Source: Thiopseudomonas sp. (GTDB lineage Bacteria > Pseudomonadota > Gammaproteobacteria > Pseudomonadales > Pseudomonadaceae). Taken from it: a DNA stretch of 50,329 nucleotides. The DNA is taken from contig JAHAYO010000088.1 of the NCBI GenBank assembly GCA_018384595.1, positions 1 to 50,329 on the forward strand, in the 5' to 3' direction. Both the position numbers and the translations under genes were made by a program. The notes beneath the pieces are model-generated. The model saw only the letters and a list, made by a program, of their open reading frames with translations. It searched no databases and was not told where the DNA came from. Below, in pieces: positions 36,128 through 50,329 of this stretch (position 1 is the first letter of the stretch; each line of letters starts with the position of its first letter).

Positions 36128-38722
36128 TTGAAACAGATGACTTCAGTGGCCGGCATGGATTTGGCCAGCTTGCAGCAACAGGTACGCGTGCGCCTCAAAG
36201 AGGGCGTTTTGATCGCTCTGGCTGCTTTGTGCATATACCTATGGATGGCGCTACTCAGCTTTGATGCGGGCGATCCGGGCTTTAGCAGTGCGGTACGGCA
36301 GACCACCGAAGTCAGCAATGCCGGTGGGCAGCTGGGCGCTTGGCTGGCAGATATGCTATTGAGCATCTTAGGTTATTTCGCCTGGTTGTTGCCGCTGGTG
36401 CTGATGCTAAAAGTGGTGCTTGTGTTCCAGCTGCGTTACCAACCGTTGGGGTGGCAGCCGGCCGTGTTGCTGGCGCGTCTGCTCGGGCTGGTGTTGGTGT
36501 TGGTGGCCGGATCTGGGTTGAGCGCGCTACATTTTGCTGCGCCCGAGGTGCGGCCTGAAAACTTTAATATTCTCGGCGTTGAGCTGGTGCGCCCGTTGCA
36601 GGCCTGGCTAGGCATCGAAGGCAGCACCTTGGTATTGCTGGCGGCTTTCATGTTTGGTATCACCCTGTTCACCAATCTGTCTTGGTTTCGCATGATGGAG
36701 CTGTTGGGCGAAGGCACGCTGATGTTGGTCAATCGCCTGACGGCGCTGGTGCGTTCACTGACGGGCTACACAGCTGCGCCAACGCAGGAAGCAGCCGCGG
36801 AGCAGTCAGCGTCTGTACCTGTTTCGCCGACGCAACCGGCAGTGGCGGTGCCGCTGGTGACTGAAACCGTGGCCAAGGCCGTGGTGCCCCCAGCAGCGCC
36901 TTCGCGCACGGAGCGTCAGGAGCCGGTGCTTCAGAGTGGGCCTATCGAGCCAGTTATTGGCCAAGCACTGCAGCCTGATTTTGCCGACGAATTTGACGCG
37001 CCGTTTTTTGCCGGTTCTGAGCCGGTGCTTTCTGTTGCGTCCACTGTGGCAGCGCATAGCGCGCCGCCGGTGGTATCACCTGTAGCGACACCGCCCGCGC
37101 AGCCCGTTGCACCGGTGCCAGCCTCTGTGCCGCCGACAGCTGCGGTGCCGGTGATCCTGCCCACAGCGCCAGTGTTGCCACCGCCAGTTGAGTACCAGCC
37201 GCCGGTGCACGTTGTCGATGACAACCTGCTGGGCAGCTTGCCGCCGCTGAGCCTGCTGGATCGTGCACAGGCCAAACAGCAGAGTTATTCACCCGAATCG
37301 CTGCAGACTATGTCGCGCTTGCTTGAGATCAAACTTAAGGAGTTTGGAGTCGAGGTGCAGGTGGAGTCGGTGCATCCTGGCCCCGTGGTGACCCGTTTTG
37401 AGATTGAGCTGGCGCCGGGCGTTAAGGTCAGCCGTATCACCAATCTGGCCAAGGACCTGGCGCGTTCCATGGCCATGATTAGCGTGCGCGTGGTAGAAGT
37501 GATTCCGGGCAAGACCACGGTGGGCATTGAGGTGCCCAACGAAGATCGCCAGATTGTGCGCTTTAGCGAGGTGCTAGAAACACCAGTCTTTGACGAAGCG
37601 CCATCGGTGGTGACGCTGGGGTTAGGGCATGACATCGGCGGTCAGCCGGTGGTGGTTGATCTGGCCAAAATGCCGCACCTGCTGGTAGCCGGTACCACGG
37701 GGTCGGGCAAATCGGTGGGCGTCAACGCCATGATCCTGTCGATGCTGTTCAAGTCGCCGCCTGAAGATGTGCGGCTGATTATGATTGACCCCAAAATGCT
37801 GGAGCTGTCCATCTACGAAGGGATTCCGCACCTGCTGTGTCCGGTGGTGACCGATATGAAGGAAGCCGCCAACGCTCTGCGCTGGTGCGTGGCGGAAATG
37901 GAGCGGCGTTACAAATTGATGTCCAAGGTCGGTGTGCGCAATCTGGCGGGCTATAACCGCAAAGTATTGGACGCGCAACACGCGGGTGCGCCACTGGCTG
38001 ACCCGCTCTTTGTGCGTGAAAGCCCCGATGACGTGCCGCCGGCGCTGGATAAACTGCCAACCATTGTGGTGGTGGTGGATGAATTTGCCGACATGATGAT
38101 GATTGTTGGCAAGAAGGTAGAAGAGCTGATTGCGCGTATTGCGCAAAAAGCACGTGCCGCCGGCATCCACCTTATTCTGGCCACTCAGCGGCCGTCGGTG
38201 GACGTCATTACCGGCCTGATTAAGGCCAACGTGCCTACCCGAATGGCGTTTCAGGTGTCGAGCAAGATCGACTCACGCACCATCCTAGACCAAGGCGGTG
38301 CCGAGCAGCTGCTTGGGCACGGTGACATGCTGTTCCTGCCGCCCGGCACCAGTCTGCCGATGCGGGTGCATGGTGCTTTTGTCTCCGATGACGAAGTGCA
38401 TCGCGTGGTGGACGCTTGGAAAGCACGCGGCGCGCCGGACTATATCGAGGAAATTTTGGCCGGTGTGGAAGAGGAAGGCTCCGGTTTTGCTAACGAGGGC
38501 GGTGGCGAGGGCAGCAGCGAAGATGATCCGCTGTTTGATGAGGCGGTACGCTTTGTCACCGAAAGCCGCCGAGTGTCGATTTCATCGGTGCAGCGCAAGC
38601 TTAAAGTGGGCTATAACCGCGCTGCCAATATAGTGGATGCCATGGAAGCTGCTGGGGTCATTTCCTCGGCAGGCCACAATGGCTCACGTGAGGTGCTGGC
38701 CCCCCCGCCAGTACGAGATTGA
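36128..38722 (+). CDS. ftsK: DNA translocase FtsK
   Basis: FtsK anchors at the division septum and pumps DNA to resolve chromosome dimers. The 864-residue protein has four N-terminal membrane helices (to about residue 190) and a Pro/Ala/Val-rich linker to about 390. The RecA-like motor follows, with Walker A GTTGSGKS near 521-529 and Walker [11 protein letters not shown] near 649. The gamma winged helix at the end ([20 protein letters not shown]) reads KOPS. It is shorter than E. coli FtsK because of the linker. The TTG at 36128 has GGA seven bases upstream and is preferred; the ATG at 36137 is an alternative. Confidence 0.95.
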   Translation: MKQMTSVAGMDLASLQQQVRVRLKEGVLIALAALCIYLWMALLSFDAGDPGFSSAVRQTTEVSNAGGQLGAWLADMLLSILGYFAWLLPLVLMLKVVLVFQLRYQPLGWQPAVLLARLLGLVLVLVAGSGLSALHFAAPEVRPENFNILGVELVRPLQAWLGIEGSTLVLLAAFMFGITLFTNLSWFRMMELLGEGTLMLVNRLTALVRSLTGYTAAPTQEAAAEQSASVPVSPTQPAVAVPLVTETVAKAVVPPAAPSRTERQEPVLQSGPIEPVIGQALQPDFADEFDAPFFAGSEPVLSVASTVAAHSAPPVVSPVATPPAQPVAPVPASVPPTAAVPVILPTAPVLPPPVEYQPPVHVVDDNLLGSLPPLSLLDRAQAKQQSYSPESLQTMSRLLEIKLKEFGVEVQVESVHPGPVVTRFEIELAPGVKVSRITNLAKDLARSMAMISVRVVEVIPGKTTVGIEVPNEDRQIVRFSEVLETPVFDEAPSVVTLGLGHDIGGQPVVVDLAKMPHLLVAGTTGSGKSVGVNAMILSMLFKSPPEDVRLIMIDPKMLELSIYEGIPHLLCPVVTDMKEAANALRWCVAEMERRYKLMSKVGVRNLAGYNRKVLDAQHAGAPLADPLFVRESPDDVPPALDKLPTIVVVVDEFADMMMIVGKKVEELIARIAQKARAAGIHLILATQRPSVDVITGLIKANVPTRMAFQVSSKIDSRTILDQGGAEQLLGHGDMLFLPPGTSLPMRVHGAFVSDDEVHRVVDAWKARGAPDYIEEILAGVEEEGSGFANEGGGEGSSEDDPLFDEAVRFVTESRRVSISSVQRKLKVGYNRAANIVDAMEAAGVISSAGHNGSREVLAPPPVRD

Positions 38723-38752
38723 TTTTATGGGCCTAAACCTGACGAGGCGAGC

Positions 38753-39403
38753 ATGCTGAAAACATTGAGTAACACCTTGCACACCCTTACCCTGGGCCTG
38801 CTCTTGAGTGGCCTTGCATTGCCGTTGCAGGCAGCGAGCACACAAGAGCAAGCCTCCACCAAGCTAGCCGGCTTGCTGAGCGGCGCGCAAACGTTGCAAG
38901 GGCGCTTTTCCCAGCTAACACTGGATGCCACCGGCACCCAGTTGCAGGAAAGCGCCGGCACCATGGAGCTCAAGCGCCCAGGCATGTTCCGCTGGGTAAC
39001 TGAGCCGCCGCTTGAGCAAGAGCTGGTATCCGACGGTAAGAAAGTCTGGCTGTATGACCCTGACCTGATGCAGGTCACCATCCAGACCATGGACGAGCGC
39101 ATGACCCACACGCCGGCGTTGCTGCTGTCGGGCGATGTTGCGCAAATTAGCGACAGTTTCCGCATCGAATACAGCGAAAACGGCTCGGTTAGCGATTTTT
39201 TCCTGACGCCAACCGCTAACGACACCCTATTCGACAGCCTGCGCCTGTCCTTTAAAGATGGTCAAATCCACGATATGCAGCTGACCGACGCTGTGGGCCA
39301 GCGCACCAACATCCTGTTTATGAGCATCCGCATGAACGAAGCACTGGATGACGGCCACTTTACCTTCAATATCCCCGACGATGTGGACGTAATCGAGGAG
39401 TAA
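38753..39403 (+). CDS. lolA: Outer-membrane lipoprotein carrier LolA
   Basis: LolA ferries lipoproteins through the periplasm from LolCDE to LolB. The 216-residue precursor has a signal peptide ([14 protein letters not shown], cleavage before AS). The mature half-barrel contains [40 protein letters not shown] and [18 protein letters not shown]. The order ftsK-lolA-rarA is common in gammaproteobacteria. It begins 30 bases after ftsK. Confidence 0.95.
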   Translation: MLKTLSNTLHTLTLGLLLSGLALPLQAASTQEQASTKLAGLLSGAQTLQGRFSQLTLDATGTQLQESAGTMELKRPGMFRWVTEPPLEQELVSDGKKVWLYDPDLMQVTIQTMDERMTHTPALLLSGDVAQISDSFRIEYSENGSVSDFFLTPTANDTLFDSLRLSFKDGQIHDMQLTDAVGQRTNILFMSIRMNEALDDGHFTFNIPDDVDVIEE

Positions 39404-39405
39404 TC

Positions 39406-40734
39406 TTGGATCTGTTTGCTCCCGAGCCTCTGACCCAGCCGTTGGCAGCCCGTCTGCGCGCTACCTGCCTGGATGAGTATGCTGGCCAGCAGCACATACT
39501 GGCGCTGGGTAAACCGTTACGCGAGGCCATCGGGCAGGGCGCGCTGCACTCGATGCTGTTCTGGGGGCCGCCTGGCGTGGGTAAGACCACGCTGGCGCGG
39601 CTGCTCGCCGAAGTCAGTGATGCGCACTTTATTACCCTGTCGGCAGTGATGTCTGGGGTGAAAGAAATCCGTCAGGCAGTGGATGAGGCCAAGCAACAGG
39701 CGGCGCAATACCGGCGGCGTAGTATCCTGTTTGTTGACGAAGTGCACCGCTTCAACAAGAGCCAGCAGGATGCTTTTTTGCCCTATGTCGAGGACGGAAC
39801 CTTTATTTTTATTGGTGCTACCACCGAAAATCCCTCGTTTGAACTCAACAACGCATTGTTGTCGCGGGCGCGGGTTTATGTGCTGAAAAGCCTGGATGAC
39901 GAAGCGCTGGAATTTTTGCTTAACCGTGCCTTAAACGAAGAGCGCGGACTGGGCGAGCGCAAATTGACGCTAACCCAAGAGGCGCGTCAGTTGCTGAAAC
40001 AGGCCGCCGATGGCGATGGCCGCCGTTTGCTTAACCTGCTGGAAAATGCTGCTGATCTGGTTGAAGACAGCCAGTGCATTGACGAGCAATTGCTGGCTGA
40101 GGTGTTGGGTGATACGCCACGGCGCTTCGATAAGGGTGGCGAAGCCTTTTATGACCAGATTTCCGCCCTGCACAAGTCGGTGCGCGGCTCCAGTCCCGAT
40201 GGTGCCCTGTACTGGTATGCCCGCATGCTCGATGGCGGCTGTGACCCTTTGTATATTGCCCGTCGCGTGGTGCGCATGGCCAGCGAGGACATCGGCAATG
40301 CTGACCCGCGTGCGCTGGCTGTCTGCCTAGATGCCTGGCAGGTAATGGAGCGTCTGGGCAGTCCCGAAGGCGAACTTGCGGTAGCGCAGGCGATTGTCTA
40401 TCTGGCCTGCGCGGCAAAAAGCAATGCTGTCTACATGGGCTACAAGGCCGCGATGCGCGATGCGCGTGAGCTGGGCTCGCTGGAAGTGCCGCTGCACCTG
40501 CGCAACGCGCCAACCAAACTGATGAAAAACCTCGGCTACGGCGAAGAGTACCGCTACGCCCATGACGAACCTAATGCCTACGCCGCCGGCGAGGATTACT
40601 TCCCCGCAGACATGCAGCCGCGCCTGTATTACGCGCCGGTAGAGCGCGGTCTGGAAATTCGCATTGCAGAAAAACTGCGTCATCTGCAACAGCTGGATGC
40701 GCAAAGCCCAACCAAAAGGCGCAAACAATCATGA
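39406..40734 (+). CDS. rarA: Replication-associated recombination protein RarA (MgsA)
   Basis: RarA is an AAA+ ATPase related to clamp loaders that acts at stalled forks. The 442-residue product has Walker A GPPGVGKT at 54-61, Walker [20 protein letters not shown] near 108, sensor 1 [15 protein letters not shown], and the C-terminal tetramerisation region ([20 protein letters not shown]). The start is a TTG at 39406 with GAGGAG at 39395-39400 inside the end of lolA, indicating coupled translation. Confidence 0.95.
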   Translation: MDLFAPEPLTQPLAARLRATCLDEYAGQQHILALGKPLREAIGQGALHSMLFWGPPGVGKTTLARLLAEVSDAHFITLSAVMSGVKEIRQAVDEAKQQAAQYRRRSILFVDEVHRFNKSQQDAFLPYVEDGTFIFIGATTENPSFELNNALLSRARVYVLKSLDDEALEFLLNRALNEERGLGERKLTLTQEARQLLKQAADGDGRRLLNLLENAADLVEDSQCIDEQLLAEVLGDTPRRFDKGGEAFYDQISALHKSVRGSSPDGALYWYARMLDGGCDPLYIARRVVRMASEDIGNADPRALAVCLDAWQVMERLGSPEGELAVAQAIVYLACAAKSNAVYMGYKAAMRDARELGSLEVPLHLRNAPTKLMKNLGYGEEYRYAHDEPNAYAAGEDYFPADMQPRLYYAPVERGLEIRIAEKLRHLQQLDAQSPTKRRKQS

Positions 40735-41081
40735 GTGCTCTGCTAATAGTGGCGCTGGGCGGTGCTTTAGGCGGCGTTTTGCGTTATAGCACCGGTTTTT
40801 GGGTGCAGCAGCCCTGGGCAACGCTGTCGGTTAACCTTGCCGGTAGTTTTTTGATTGGCCTAGGCGCGCTGCATCTAGCCAGTGGTGAAAGTCCGCTGCT
40901 GCGTTTATTCCTGATCACGGGCATACTAGGCGGCTTTACTACATTTTCCGCCTTCTCCCTCGACAGCCTAACATTGCTGCAACTGGGTCAATGGAGCAGG
41001 GCGGCGCTATACATTTTTGGCAATATCCTCGGCGGCCTCCTGTTTTGCGCACTAGGGATGTGGGTTTACAAAATGCTTTGA
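40731..41081 (+). CDS. crcB: Fluoride efflux channel CrcB
   Basis: CrcB (Fluc) is a small dual-topology fluoride channel. The 116-residue protein has four hydrophobic segments, the pore Asn in [11 protein letters not shown] (N35) and the [12 protein letters not shown] motif at 67-78. It overlaps the rarA stop by four bases (ATGA). No fluoride riboswitch fits upstream, so it is probably expressed with rarA and not induced separately. Confidence 0.95.
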   Translation: MSALLIVALGGALGGVLRYSTGFWVQQPWATLSVNLAGSFLIGLGALHLASGESPLLRLFLITGILGGFTTFSAFSLDSLTLLQLGQWSRAALYIFGNILGGLLFCALGMWVYKML

Positions 41082-41137
41082 TGGCGAGCGCGACTTACTT
41101 GTTCGCTGAAAGCGGATGTTGGTTGCGCAGCTGATGG

Positions 41138-41243
41138 CGGTGTTGAGGCGTAGATGAAGCAGGGATATGCGGCTATGGATGGCCGCATCAAGCCTACAGG
41201 GATGTACTTGCGGCGACCCTGCGTAATCTATGCCTCAACACCG
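41138..41243 (+). repeat. 106-base nested palindromic element
   Basis: Outer arms of 18 bases, CGGTGTTGAGGCGTAGAT (41138-41155) and ATCTATGCCTCAACACCG (41226-41243), pair with one wobble. Inside, GCAGGG (41159-41164) pairs with CCCTGC (41217-41222). An apical hairpin is formed by ATGCGGC (41167-41173) and GCCGCAT (41182-41188), leaving AAGCCTACAGGGATGTACTT unpaired. It lies in the crcB-serS gap. It has the look of a folded intergenic repeat of the REP/MITE kind; only one copy is in this window. Confidence 0.7.
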
Positions 41244-41262
41244 TTTGCACCTAAATACATAA

Positions 41263-42579
<1,317 letters not shown>

Positions 42580-42652
42580 TCCGGCATAGGCCATTTTTAT
42601 GCAGCCCGCTCAAGCGGCGCACATCACTGCTGACGGCAGTTAAGGAAACCCG

Positions 42653-45404
<2,752 letters not shown>

Positions 45405-45409
45405 CAGCA

Positions 45410-45440
45410 AGCCCGCCTGATCCATTAGGCGGGCTTTTTT
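45410..45440 (+). terminator. Rho-independent terminator after argD
   Basis: Perfect 9-base arms AGCCCGCCT (45410-45418) and AGGCGGGCT (45427-45435) with an 8-base loop and a run of T residues. Confidence 0.95.
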
Positions 45441-45466
45441 ATTGAATCTATCTTTGACCGGAACAC

Positions 45467-45760
45467 ATGATGAATCAAACACTGACACTGGTAATGGAAA
45501 ACGAGCAGGGCGAGCAGCAACAGGCACAGTGCGCAAAAGTCGCCATCATCTGGCAGGGTAAGGAACTCTGGTTACAGCCGGTAGGCAACCAGCTGATGAT
45601 AGGTGTGGATATGAATGAGGGCGATACCGAGTACGCCAACCTGCTGCTGCGCCCGATGGCTACCAATCTGGTTAGTCTGGAGCTTGAAATGGAAGCGGCT
45701 GACCCAGATGATGGCTGGGACGACGACCATGTGCACGGACCCGATTGCCAGCACGACTGA
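45467..45760 (+). CDS. Small acidic protein of unknown function
   Basis: I do not recognise this 97-residue protein. It reads like a soluble beta-rich domain (TLTLVMENEQGEQQQAQCAK, VAIIWQGKELWLQPVGNQLM) followed by a strongly acidic tail, DPDDGWDDDHVHGPDCQHD. The tail has H88, H90, C94 and H96, a possible metal-binding group. There is no signal peptide or membrane segment. Tandem ATGs occur at 45467 and 45470; GGAA about seven bases before the second favours 45470. It stands alone between the argD terminator and alaS. Codon use matches the neighbours, which supports a real gene. Confidence 0.7.
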   Translation: MMNQTLTLVMENEQGEQQQAQCAKVAIIWQGKELWLQPVGNQLMIGVDMNEGDTEYANLLLRPMATNLVSLELEMEAADPDDGWDDDHVHGPDCQHD

Positions 45761-45931
45761 CCGGCAATAGGTTGCCCGCTAATAATTGGTCGGGCAGCTG
45801 AAAGCGGCTATTTAATAGGTTTTATTTATCGGCCTGCTTAAAGCAATTCATAAGCCAAGTTTGGTTGACTTGTTTATGGTAGGTGCGTTCATTGAAGAAC
45901 CGCTCTTGGGGCGGCCTAGTACGGATTAAGT

Positions 45932-48559
45932 ATGAAAAGCGCTGAAATTCGCGAAGCTTTTTTAAAATTCTTTGAAGCCAAAGGACACACCCGTGTCGCC
46001 TCCAGCTCGCTGGTGCCGGACAACGACCCGACCCTGCTGTTTACCAACGCCGGCATGAACCAGTTCAAGGATTGCTTCCTCGGCCTAGAAAAACGCGACT
46101 ACAGCCGCGCCGCCAGCACCCAGAAGTGCGTGCGCGCCGGCGGCAAGCACAATGATCTGGAAAACGTCGGTTACACCGCCCGCCACCATACCTTTTTTGA
46201 AATGCTGGGCAATTTCAGCTTTGGCGACTATTTCAAGCGTGATGCTATTGCCTATGCCTGGGAGTTTCTCACCAGCGAACAATGGCTGAACCTGTCCAAG
46301 GACAAGCTCTGGATCACCGTTTACCACACCGACGACGAAGCCTTCGAGATCTGGCGCGATGTCGCTGGTGTGCCAGCCGAGCGCATTATCCGCATTGGTG
46401 ATAACGGCGGTGCGCCCTACGCCTCGGACAACTTCTGGGCCATGGGTGACACCGGCCCGTGCGGTCCCTGCACCGAAATCTTCTATGATCATGGCGAGCA
46501 CATCTGGGGCGGACTGCCGGGCTCGCCGGAAGAAGACGGTGACCGTTACATCGAAATCTGGAACAACGTGTTCATGCAGTTCAACCGCACCGCAGACGGT
46601 GTACTGCATCCGCTGCCCGCGCCCAGCGTGGACACCGGCATGGGCCTTGAGCGCATCAGTGCGGTCATGCAGCACGTCAATTCCAACTACGAGATTGACC
46701 TGTTCCAGAATCTGCTGGCTGCTGTAGCAGCCGCCATTGGCTGTGCCAATGACGACAATCCGTCCCTGAAAGTGGTGGCTGACCATATCCGCTCCTGCAG
46801 TTTCCTGATTGCCGATGGCGTGCTGCCATCCAACGATGGTCGTGGCTATGTGCTGCGCCGCATCATTCGCCGTGCCTGTCGCCACGGCAACAAGCTGGGC
46901 GCCAAAGGCAGCTTCTTCCATAAAATCGTCCCAGCGCTGGTGGCGGAAATGGGCGAAGCCTTCCCCGAGCTGAAGCAGCAACAGGCACAAATCGAACGGG
47001 TGCTGAAAAACGAGGAAGAACAGTTTGCCAAGACCCTGGAGCAGGGCCTGCGCATTCTTGAGTCTGACCTTGCTGGTCTGGAAGGCAGCGTGATTCCCGG
47101 TGAAGTGGTGTTCAAGCTGTATGACACCTTTGGCTTCCCGATGGACCTAACCGCCGATATCGCCCGCGAGCGTGAGCTGAGTGTGGACGAAGAGGGCTTT
47201 GAGCGCGAGATGGAAGCCCAGCGTGAACGCGCCCGTGCCGCCAGTGCCTTCGGTATCGACTATAACGCGCTGGTCAAGATTGACGGCAAAACCGAGTTTT
47301 TGGGTTACACCGACCTGGAAGCCAGCGGCCAGATTCTCAGCATGCTCAAAGACGGCCAGGCTGTTGAGCGGGCACAGACTGGCGATGAGCTGGTAATTGT
47401 GCTGGACAAAACACCTTTTTACGCCGAATCCGGTGGTCAGGCGGGCGACAGTGGCTATCTGCTGGCACCAGGCGTGCGCTTTGAGGTGCGTGATACCACC
47501 AAGGCCGGCGAAGCCTTTTTGCACCATGGCGTGTTGCAGGAAGGCAGTCTGGATCAGGGTACCTGGTTGCTGGCCAAAGTGGATGCCGGCGTGCGCGCTG
47601 CCACCGTGCTCAACCACTCGGCCACCCACTTGTTGCATGCGGCGCTGCGCGAAATCATTGGTGAGCATGTCACGCAAAAAGGCTCGCTGGTGGACAGCCA
47701 GCGCCTGCGTTTTGACTTTAGCCATTTCGAGGCGCTGAGCGCCGAACAAATTACTGCGCTGGAAGACCGCGTCAATCAGCAAATCCGCCTGAATACAGCG
47801 GTGGAAACCTGCGAAACCGATATGGAAACGGCCAAACAAATGGGCGCCATGGCGCTGTTTGGTGAAAAATACGGCAACGCCGTGCGGGTACTGAGCATGG
47901 GCGACGGTTTTTCGGTCGAGCTATGCGGTGGTACCCACGCCAAGCGCACCGGCGATATCGGCCTGTTCAAGATTGTCAGCGAAGGCGGCATTGCCGCTGG
48001 TGTGCGCCGTATTGAAGCAGTTACCGGCGAGCTGGCTTGGCAGCTGGTCAAGGACAATGAAAGCACCATCAAGCAGGTGATGGCACTGGTTAAAGGTAAT
48101 CGTGACAACCTGCTGGACAAGCTCAGAATGGCTCTGGAACACGGCAAGCAGCTGGAAAAAGAGCTGCAGCAGGCCAAGGCCAAAGCCGCCAGCGCGGCCG
48201 GCAGTGACCTGGCCAGCACGGCAAAAACTGTCAACGGAGTACAGGTGCTGTCGGCCCGCATGGACGGGCTGGACAACAAGGGCCTGATGGACTTGATGGA
48301 TCAGCTGAAAAACAAGCTGGGCAGTGGCGTGATTCTGCTGGGCTCCGAGTTTGAGGGGCGGGTGATTTTGGTGGCTGGTGTTACCAAAGATCTGACCGGC
48401 CAATTCAAAGCCGGCGACTTGATGCGCCAAGCCGCAGCACAAGTGAGCGGTAAAGGCGGTGGTCGCCCTGACATGGCTCAGGGTGGTGGTACTGATGCCG
48501 GACAGCTAGATGCTGCACTGACACTGGCACAAAGCTTTGTTGCTGGGCAGGGGGCGTAA
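45932..48559 (+). CDS. alaS: Alanyl-tRNA synthetase
   Basis: Class II synthetase for tRNA-Ala with editing activity. The 875 residues match the family. The catalytic core starts [20 protein letters not shown] and includes [15 protein letters not shown] and [15 protein letters not shown]. The editing domain has zinc ligands H562 and H566 (HSATH) and C665 and H669 (CGGTH). A C-terminal coiled coil and C-Ala domain end in [20 protein letters not shown]. The ribosome site is poor. lysC follows after six bases. Confidence 0.97.
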   Translation: MKSAEIREAFLKFFEAKGHTRVASSSLVPDNDPTLLFTNAGMNQFKDCFLGLEKRDYSRAASTQKCVRAGGKHNDLENVGYTARHHTFFEMLGNFSFGDYFKRDAIAYAWEFLTSEQWLNLSKDKLWITVYHTDDEAFEIWRDVAGVPAERIIRIGDNGGAPYASDNFWAMGDTGPCGPCTEIFYDHGEHIWGGLPGSPEEDGDRYIEIWNNVFMQFNRTADGVLHPLPAPSVDTGMGLERISAVMQHVNSNYEIDLFQNLLAAVAAAIGCANDDNPSLKVVADHIRSCSFLIADGVLPSNDGRGYVLRRIIRRACRHGNKLGAKGSFFHKIVPALVAEMGEAFPELKQQQAQIERVLKNEEEQFAKTLEQGLRILESDLAGLEGSVIPGEVVFKLYDTFGFPMDLTADIARERELSVDEEGFEREMEAQRERARAASAFGIDYNALVKIDGKTEFLGYTDLEASGQILSMLKDGQAVERAQTGDELVIVLDKTPFYAESGGQAGDSGYLLAPGVRFEVRDTTKAGEAFLHHGVLQEGSLDQGTWLLAKVDAGVRAATVLNHSATHLLHAALREIIGEHVTQKGSLVDSQRLRFDFSHFEALSAEQITALEDRVNQQIRLNTAVETCETDMETAKQMGAMALFGEKYGNAVRVLSMGDGFSVELCGGTHAKRTGDIGLFKIVSEGGIAAGVRRIEAVTGELAWQLVKDNESTIKQVMALVKGNRDNLLDKLRMALEHGKQLEKELQQAKAKAASAAGSDLASTAKTVNGVQVLSARMDGLDNKGLMDLMDQLKNKLGSGVILLGSEFEGRVILVAGVTKDLTGQFKAGDLMRQAAAQVSGKGGGRPDMAQGGGTDAGQLDAALTLAQSFVAGQGA

Positions 48560-48565
48560 ACGTCG

Positions 48566-49801
48566 GTGGCTCTGTATGTACAAAAGTTCGGTGGCAGCTC
48601 GGTCGCCAATATTGAGCGTATCGAGCAGGTTGCCGACAAAGTGCAGCGCTTTCACGCCGAAGGTCACCAACTGGTCGTAGTGCTGTCTGCCATGAGCGGT
48701 GAAACCAACCGTCTGTTGGATTTGGCGCGTCAAGTTAGCGACAAGCCGTCACCGCGCGAGCAGGACATGCTGGTCTCCACTGGCGAGCAGGTCACCATTG
48801 CCCTGCTAGCTATGGCGCTAGAAAAGCGCGGTGTACCGGCAATTTCCATGGCTGGTTGGCAGGTGCCAATTTGCACGGATTTCGAGCACGGAAAAGCCAG
48901 AATTCATAAAATTGACGCCGGTCATGTTGTGCAGCAACTGAATAGTGGCAAAATAGTCGTAGTGGCGGGTTTTCAGGGTGTGTCTGCAAATAATGACATT
49001 ACCACCTTGGGGCGCGGCGGTTCAGACACCACGGCGGTTGCGTTGGCAGCGGTACTCAAAGCCGACGAATGCCAGATTTATACCGATGTGGATGGCGTCT
49101 ATACCACGGACCCGCGAGTGGTGGCGCAAGCGCGCCGACTGGAGCAGATCACCTTCGAAGAAATGCTGGAAATGGCCAGCTTGGGCTCGAAGATTTTGCA
49201 AATACGCGCGGTCGAGTTTGCCGGCAAATATGGTGTGCCGCTGCGGGTGCTACACAGCTTTCAGCAAGGCCCTGGCACATTGATTACGATGGAGCAGAAG
49301 TCAATCATGGAGCAGCCGATTATTTCCGGCATCGCCTTTAACCGTGACGAAGCCAAGCTGACCATACGCGGCGTGCCAGACACGCCTGGCGTGGCTAGCG
49401 GTATTTTGGGACCGGTCAGCGATGCCAATATTGAAGTGGATGTCATCGTGCAGAATGTGGCCGAAGACAACACCACAGACCTGACCTTTACCGTTGGCCG
49501 GCTTGATTACGAGAAAGCGCTCGGCATTCTGCAACAAACCGGCGATACGCTGGGTGCGCGTCAAGTATCGGGCACCACCCACATCGCTAAGGTATCCATT
49601 ATCGGGGTGGGCATGCGTTCCCACGCCGGAGTCGCCAGCCGCATGTTTGCTGCGCTGGCTAAAGAGAACATCAACATCCAGATGATATCCACTTCGGAGA
49701 TCAAGGTATCTGTGGTGATCGATGAAAAATACACCGAGCTGGCAGTGCGGGCACTGCATAGCGAGTTTGGTCTGGATACGCCACTGGTAACAGGTGCGTA
49801 G
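48566..49801 (+). CDS. lysC: Aspartate kinase
   Basis: Catalyses phosphorylation of aspartate, the first step towards lysine, threonine and methionine. The 411 residues are the single-function type: kinase domain with the N-terminal YVQKFGGSSVA motif and TLGRGGSDTTAVALAA, then two ACT regulatory domains from about residue 265. The GTG at 48566 is the family start, six bases after alaS. Internal Met codons at 242 and 248 lie where the separate small subunit of related enzymes begins. Confidence 0.96.
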   Translation: MALYVQKFGGSSVANIERIEQVADKVQRFHAEGHQLVVVLSAMSGETNRLLDLARQVSDKPSPREQDMLVSTGEQVTIALLAMALEKRGVPAISMAGWQVPICTDFEHGKARIHKIDAGHVVQQLNSGKIVVVAGFQGVSANNDITTLGRGGSDTTAVALAAVLKADECQIYTDVDGVYTTDPRVVAQARRLEQITFEEMLEMASLGSKILQIRAVEFAGKYGVPLRVLHSFQQGPGTLITMEQKSIMEQPIISGIAFNRDEAKLTIRGVPDTPGVASGILGPVSDANIEVDVIVQNVAEDNTTDLTFTVGRLDYEKALGILQQTGDTLGARQVSGTTHIAKVSIIGVGMRSHAGVASRMFAALAKENINIQMISTSEIKVSVVIDEKYTELAVRALHSEFGLDTPLVTGA

Positions 49802-49851
49802 CTAATTGAGCCTAACAGGTGTACTGAGTTTATAAATGAAGGAGTAAAGGA

Positions 49852-50034
49852 ATGTTAATTTTAACTCGTCGCGTCGGTGAAACCCTGATGGTGGGTGATG
49901 ATGTCACTGTTACCGTACTGGGCGTCAAAGGCAACCAAGTTCGCATTGGCGTTGATGCGCCCAAAGATGTCGCTGTGCATCGTGAAGAAATTTATCAGCG
50001 CATCCAGAATGAAAAGGAACAACAACACGATTAA
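49852..50034 (+). CDS. csrA: Carbon storage regulator CsrA (RsmA)
   Basis: A dimeric RNA-binding translational regulator that recognises GGA motifs in message leaders. The 60-residue product [20 protein letters not shown] has the conserved first strand and the RNA-contacting [10 protein letters not shown] near the C-terminus. It has AAGGAG and AAAGGA close upstream; GGA-containing leaders allow autoregulation by CsrA, which is plausible here. The order lysC-csrA-tRNA-Ser-tRNA-Arg is as in Pseudomonas. Confidence 0.97.
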   Translation: MLILTRRVGETLMVGDDVTVTVLGVKGNQVRIGVDAPKDVAVHREEIYQRIQNEKEQQHD

Positions 50035-50057
50035 ATAAAAATAAACAGGAAATAGCC

Positions 50058-50085
50058 TTGCAATCAGAAAAAAATCCTGTATGAT
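50058..50085 (+). promoter_or_regulatory. Sigma-70 promoter for tRNA-Ser
   Basis: TTGCAA (50058-50063) and TATGAT (50080-50085) with a 16-base spacer, 13 bases before the mature tRNA 5' end. Confidence 0.7.
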
Positions 50086-50098
50086 TCGTCCCCGTTAC

Positions 50099-50193
<95 letters not shown>

Positions 50194-50212
50194 ATTTAGT
50201 GTTTTAAAGCGC

Positions 50213-50240
50213 TTGAAAAAGTCAAAAAACACTTTATAAT
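50213..50240 (+). promoter_or_regulatory. Sigma-70 promoter for tRNA-Arg
   Basis: TTGAAA (50213-50218) and TATAAT (50235-50240) are 16 bases apart. A GC-rich discriminator (GCGGGAC) follows, as in stringently controlled stable-RNA promoters. Confidence 0.75.
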
Positions 50241-50251
50241 GCGGGACTTAC

Positions 50252-50328
50252 GGACTCATAGCTCAGCTGGATAGAGTACTCGGCTACGAACCGAGCGGTC
50301 GGAGGTTCGAATCCTCCTGAGTCCGCCA
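50252..50328 (+). tRNA. tRNA-Arg (anticodon ACG)
   Basis: A 77-base tRNA. Acceptor GGACTCA (50252-50258) pairs with TGAGTCC (50318-50324), then G and encoded CCA (50326-50328). The anticodon loop is CTACGAA with ACG at 50286-50288, flanked by CTCGG/CCGAG. The wobble A is expected to be converted to inosine by TadA, so it reads CGU, CGC and CGA. The window ends one base later. Confidence 0.97.
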
Positions 50329-50329
50329 T

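Noticed and set aside
40731-41081. Fluoride riboswitch ahead of crcB
   Set aside because: crcB overlaps rarA by four bases, leaving no leader, and no such fold is seen.

Overview
The window is about 50 kb of compact gammaproteobacterial chromosome. It carries housekeeping genes only; I see no phage, transposase, integrase or CRISPR array. Gene order resembles the Pseudomonas/Oceanospirillales side of the class: recC-recB-recD lie together without ptrA, dnaX-ybaB-recR follow the 4.5S RNA gene, cspD faces clpS-clpA-infA, and alaS-lysC-csrA is followed by tRNA-Ser and tRNA-Arg. I cannot name the genus from sequence alone.

Layout. 237-9297: recC, recB and recD overlap and encode the RecBCD helicase-nuclease. 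9438-16526: a complete cytochrome c maturation operon, ccmABCDEFGHI, closed by a strong terminator. 16701-17939: an orphan periplasmic substrate-binding protein. 18036-18148: SRP 4.5S RNA. 18275-22266: dnaX, ybaB, recR and a SpoU-family RNA methyltransferase. 22267-23068: an 802-base gene-free convergent gap that holds the most unusual structure of the window. A diverged direct repeat of about 280 bases recurs at exactly 430 bases. Each copy carries a palindrome, an A/T-rich stretch and a cluster of DnaA-box-like 9-mers including a perfect TTATCCACA. 23069-25848 (minus): sulfate ABC transporter genes cysT-cysW-cysA without a binding protein. 26082-26252 (minus): a DUF937-like remnant.

26359-30983: pyruvate:ferredoxin oxidoreductase (nifJ) translationally coupled to a dihydroorotate-dehydrogenase-like protein. 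31035-35996: cspD, clpS, clpA, infA, bpt and aat. These include the substrate-tagging transferases (Aat, Bpt), the adaptor (ClpS) and the unfoldase (ClpA) of the bacterial N-degron pathway; only ClpP is missing. 36128-41081: ftsK, lolA, rarA and crcB. 41138-41243: a 106-base nested palindromic element in front of serS. 41299-45404: serS, cysG and an acetylornithine-type aminotransferase. 45467-45760: a small acidic protein of unknown function. 45932-50328: alaS, lysC, csrA, tRNA-Ser(GCU) and tRNA-Arg(ACG).

Functional themes are DNA repair and replication (RecBCD, DnaX, RecR, RarA, FtsK), c-type cytochrome biogenesis, sulfur assimilation (CysTWA, and CysG for the sulfite reductase cofactor), N-end-rule proteolysis, and translation (SerS, AlaS, IF-1, tRNAs, 4.5S RNA). 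Most genes are on the plus strand in tight operons with ATGA or TAATG overlaps. All functional calls come from motif recognition by eye; no database search was possible.
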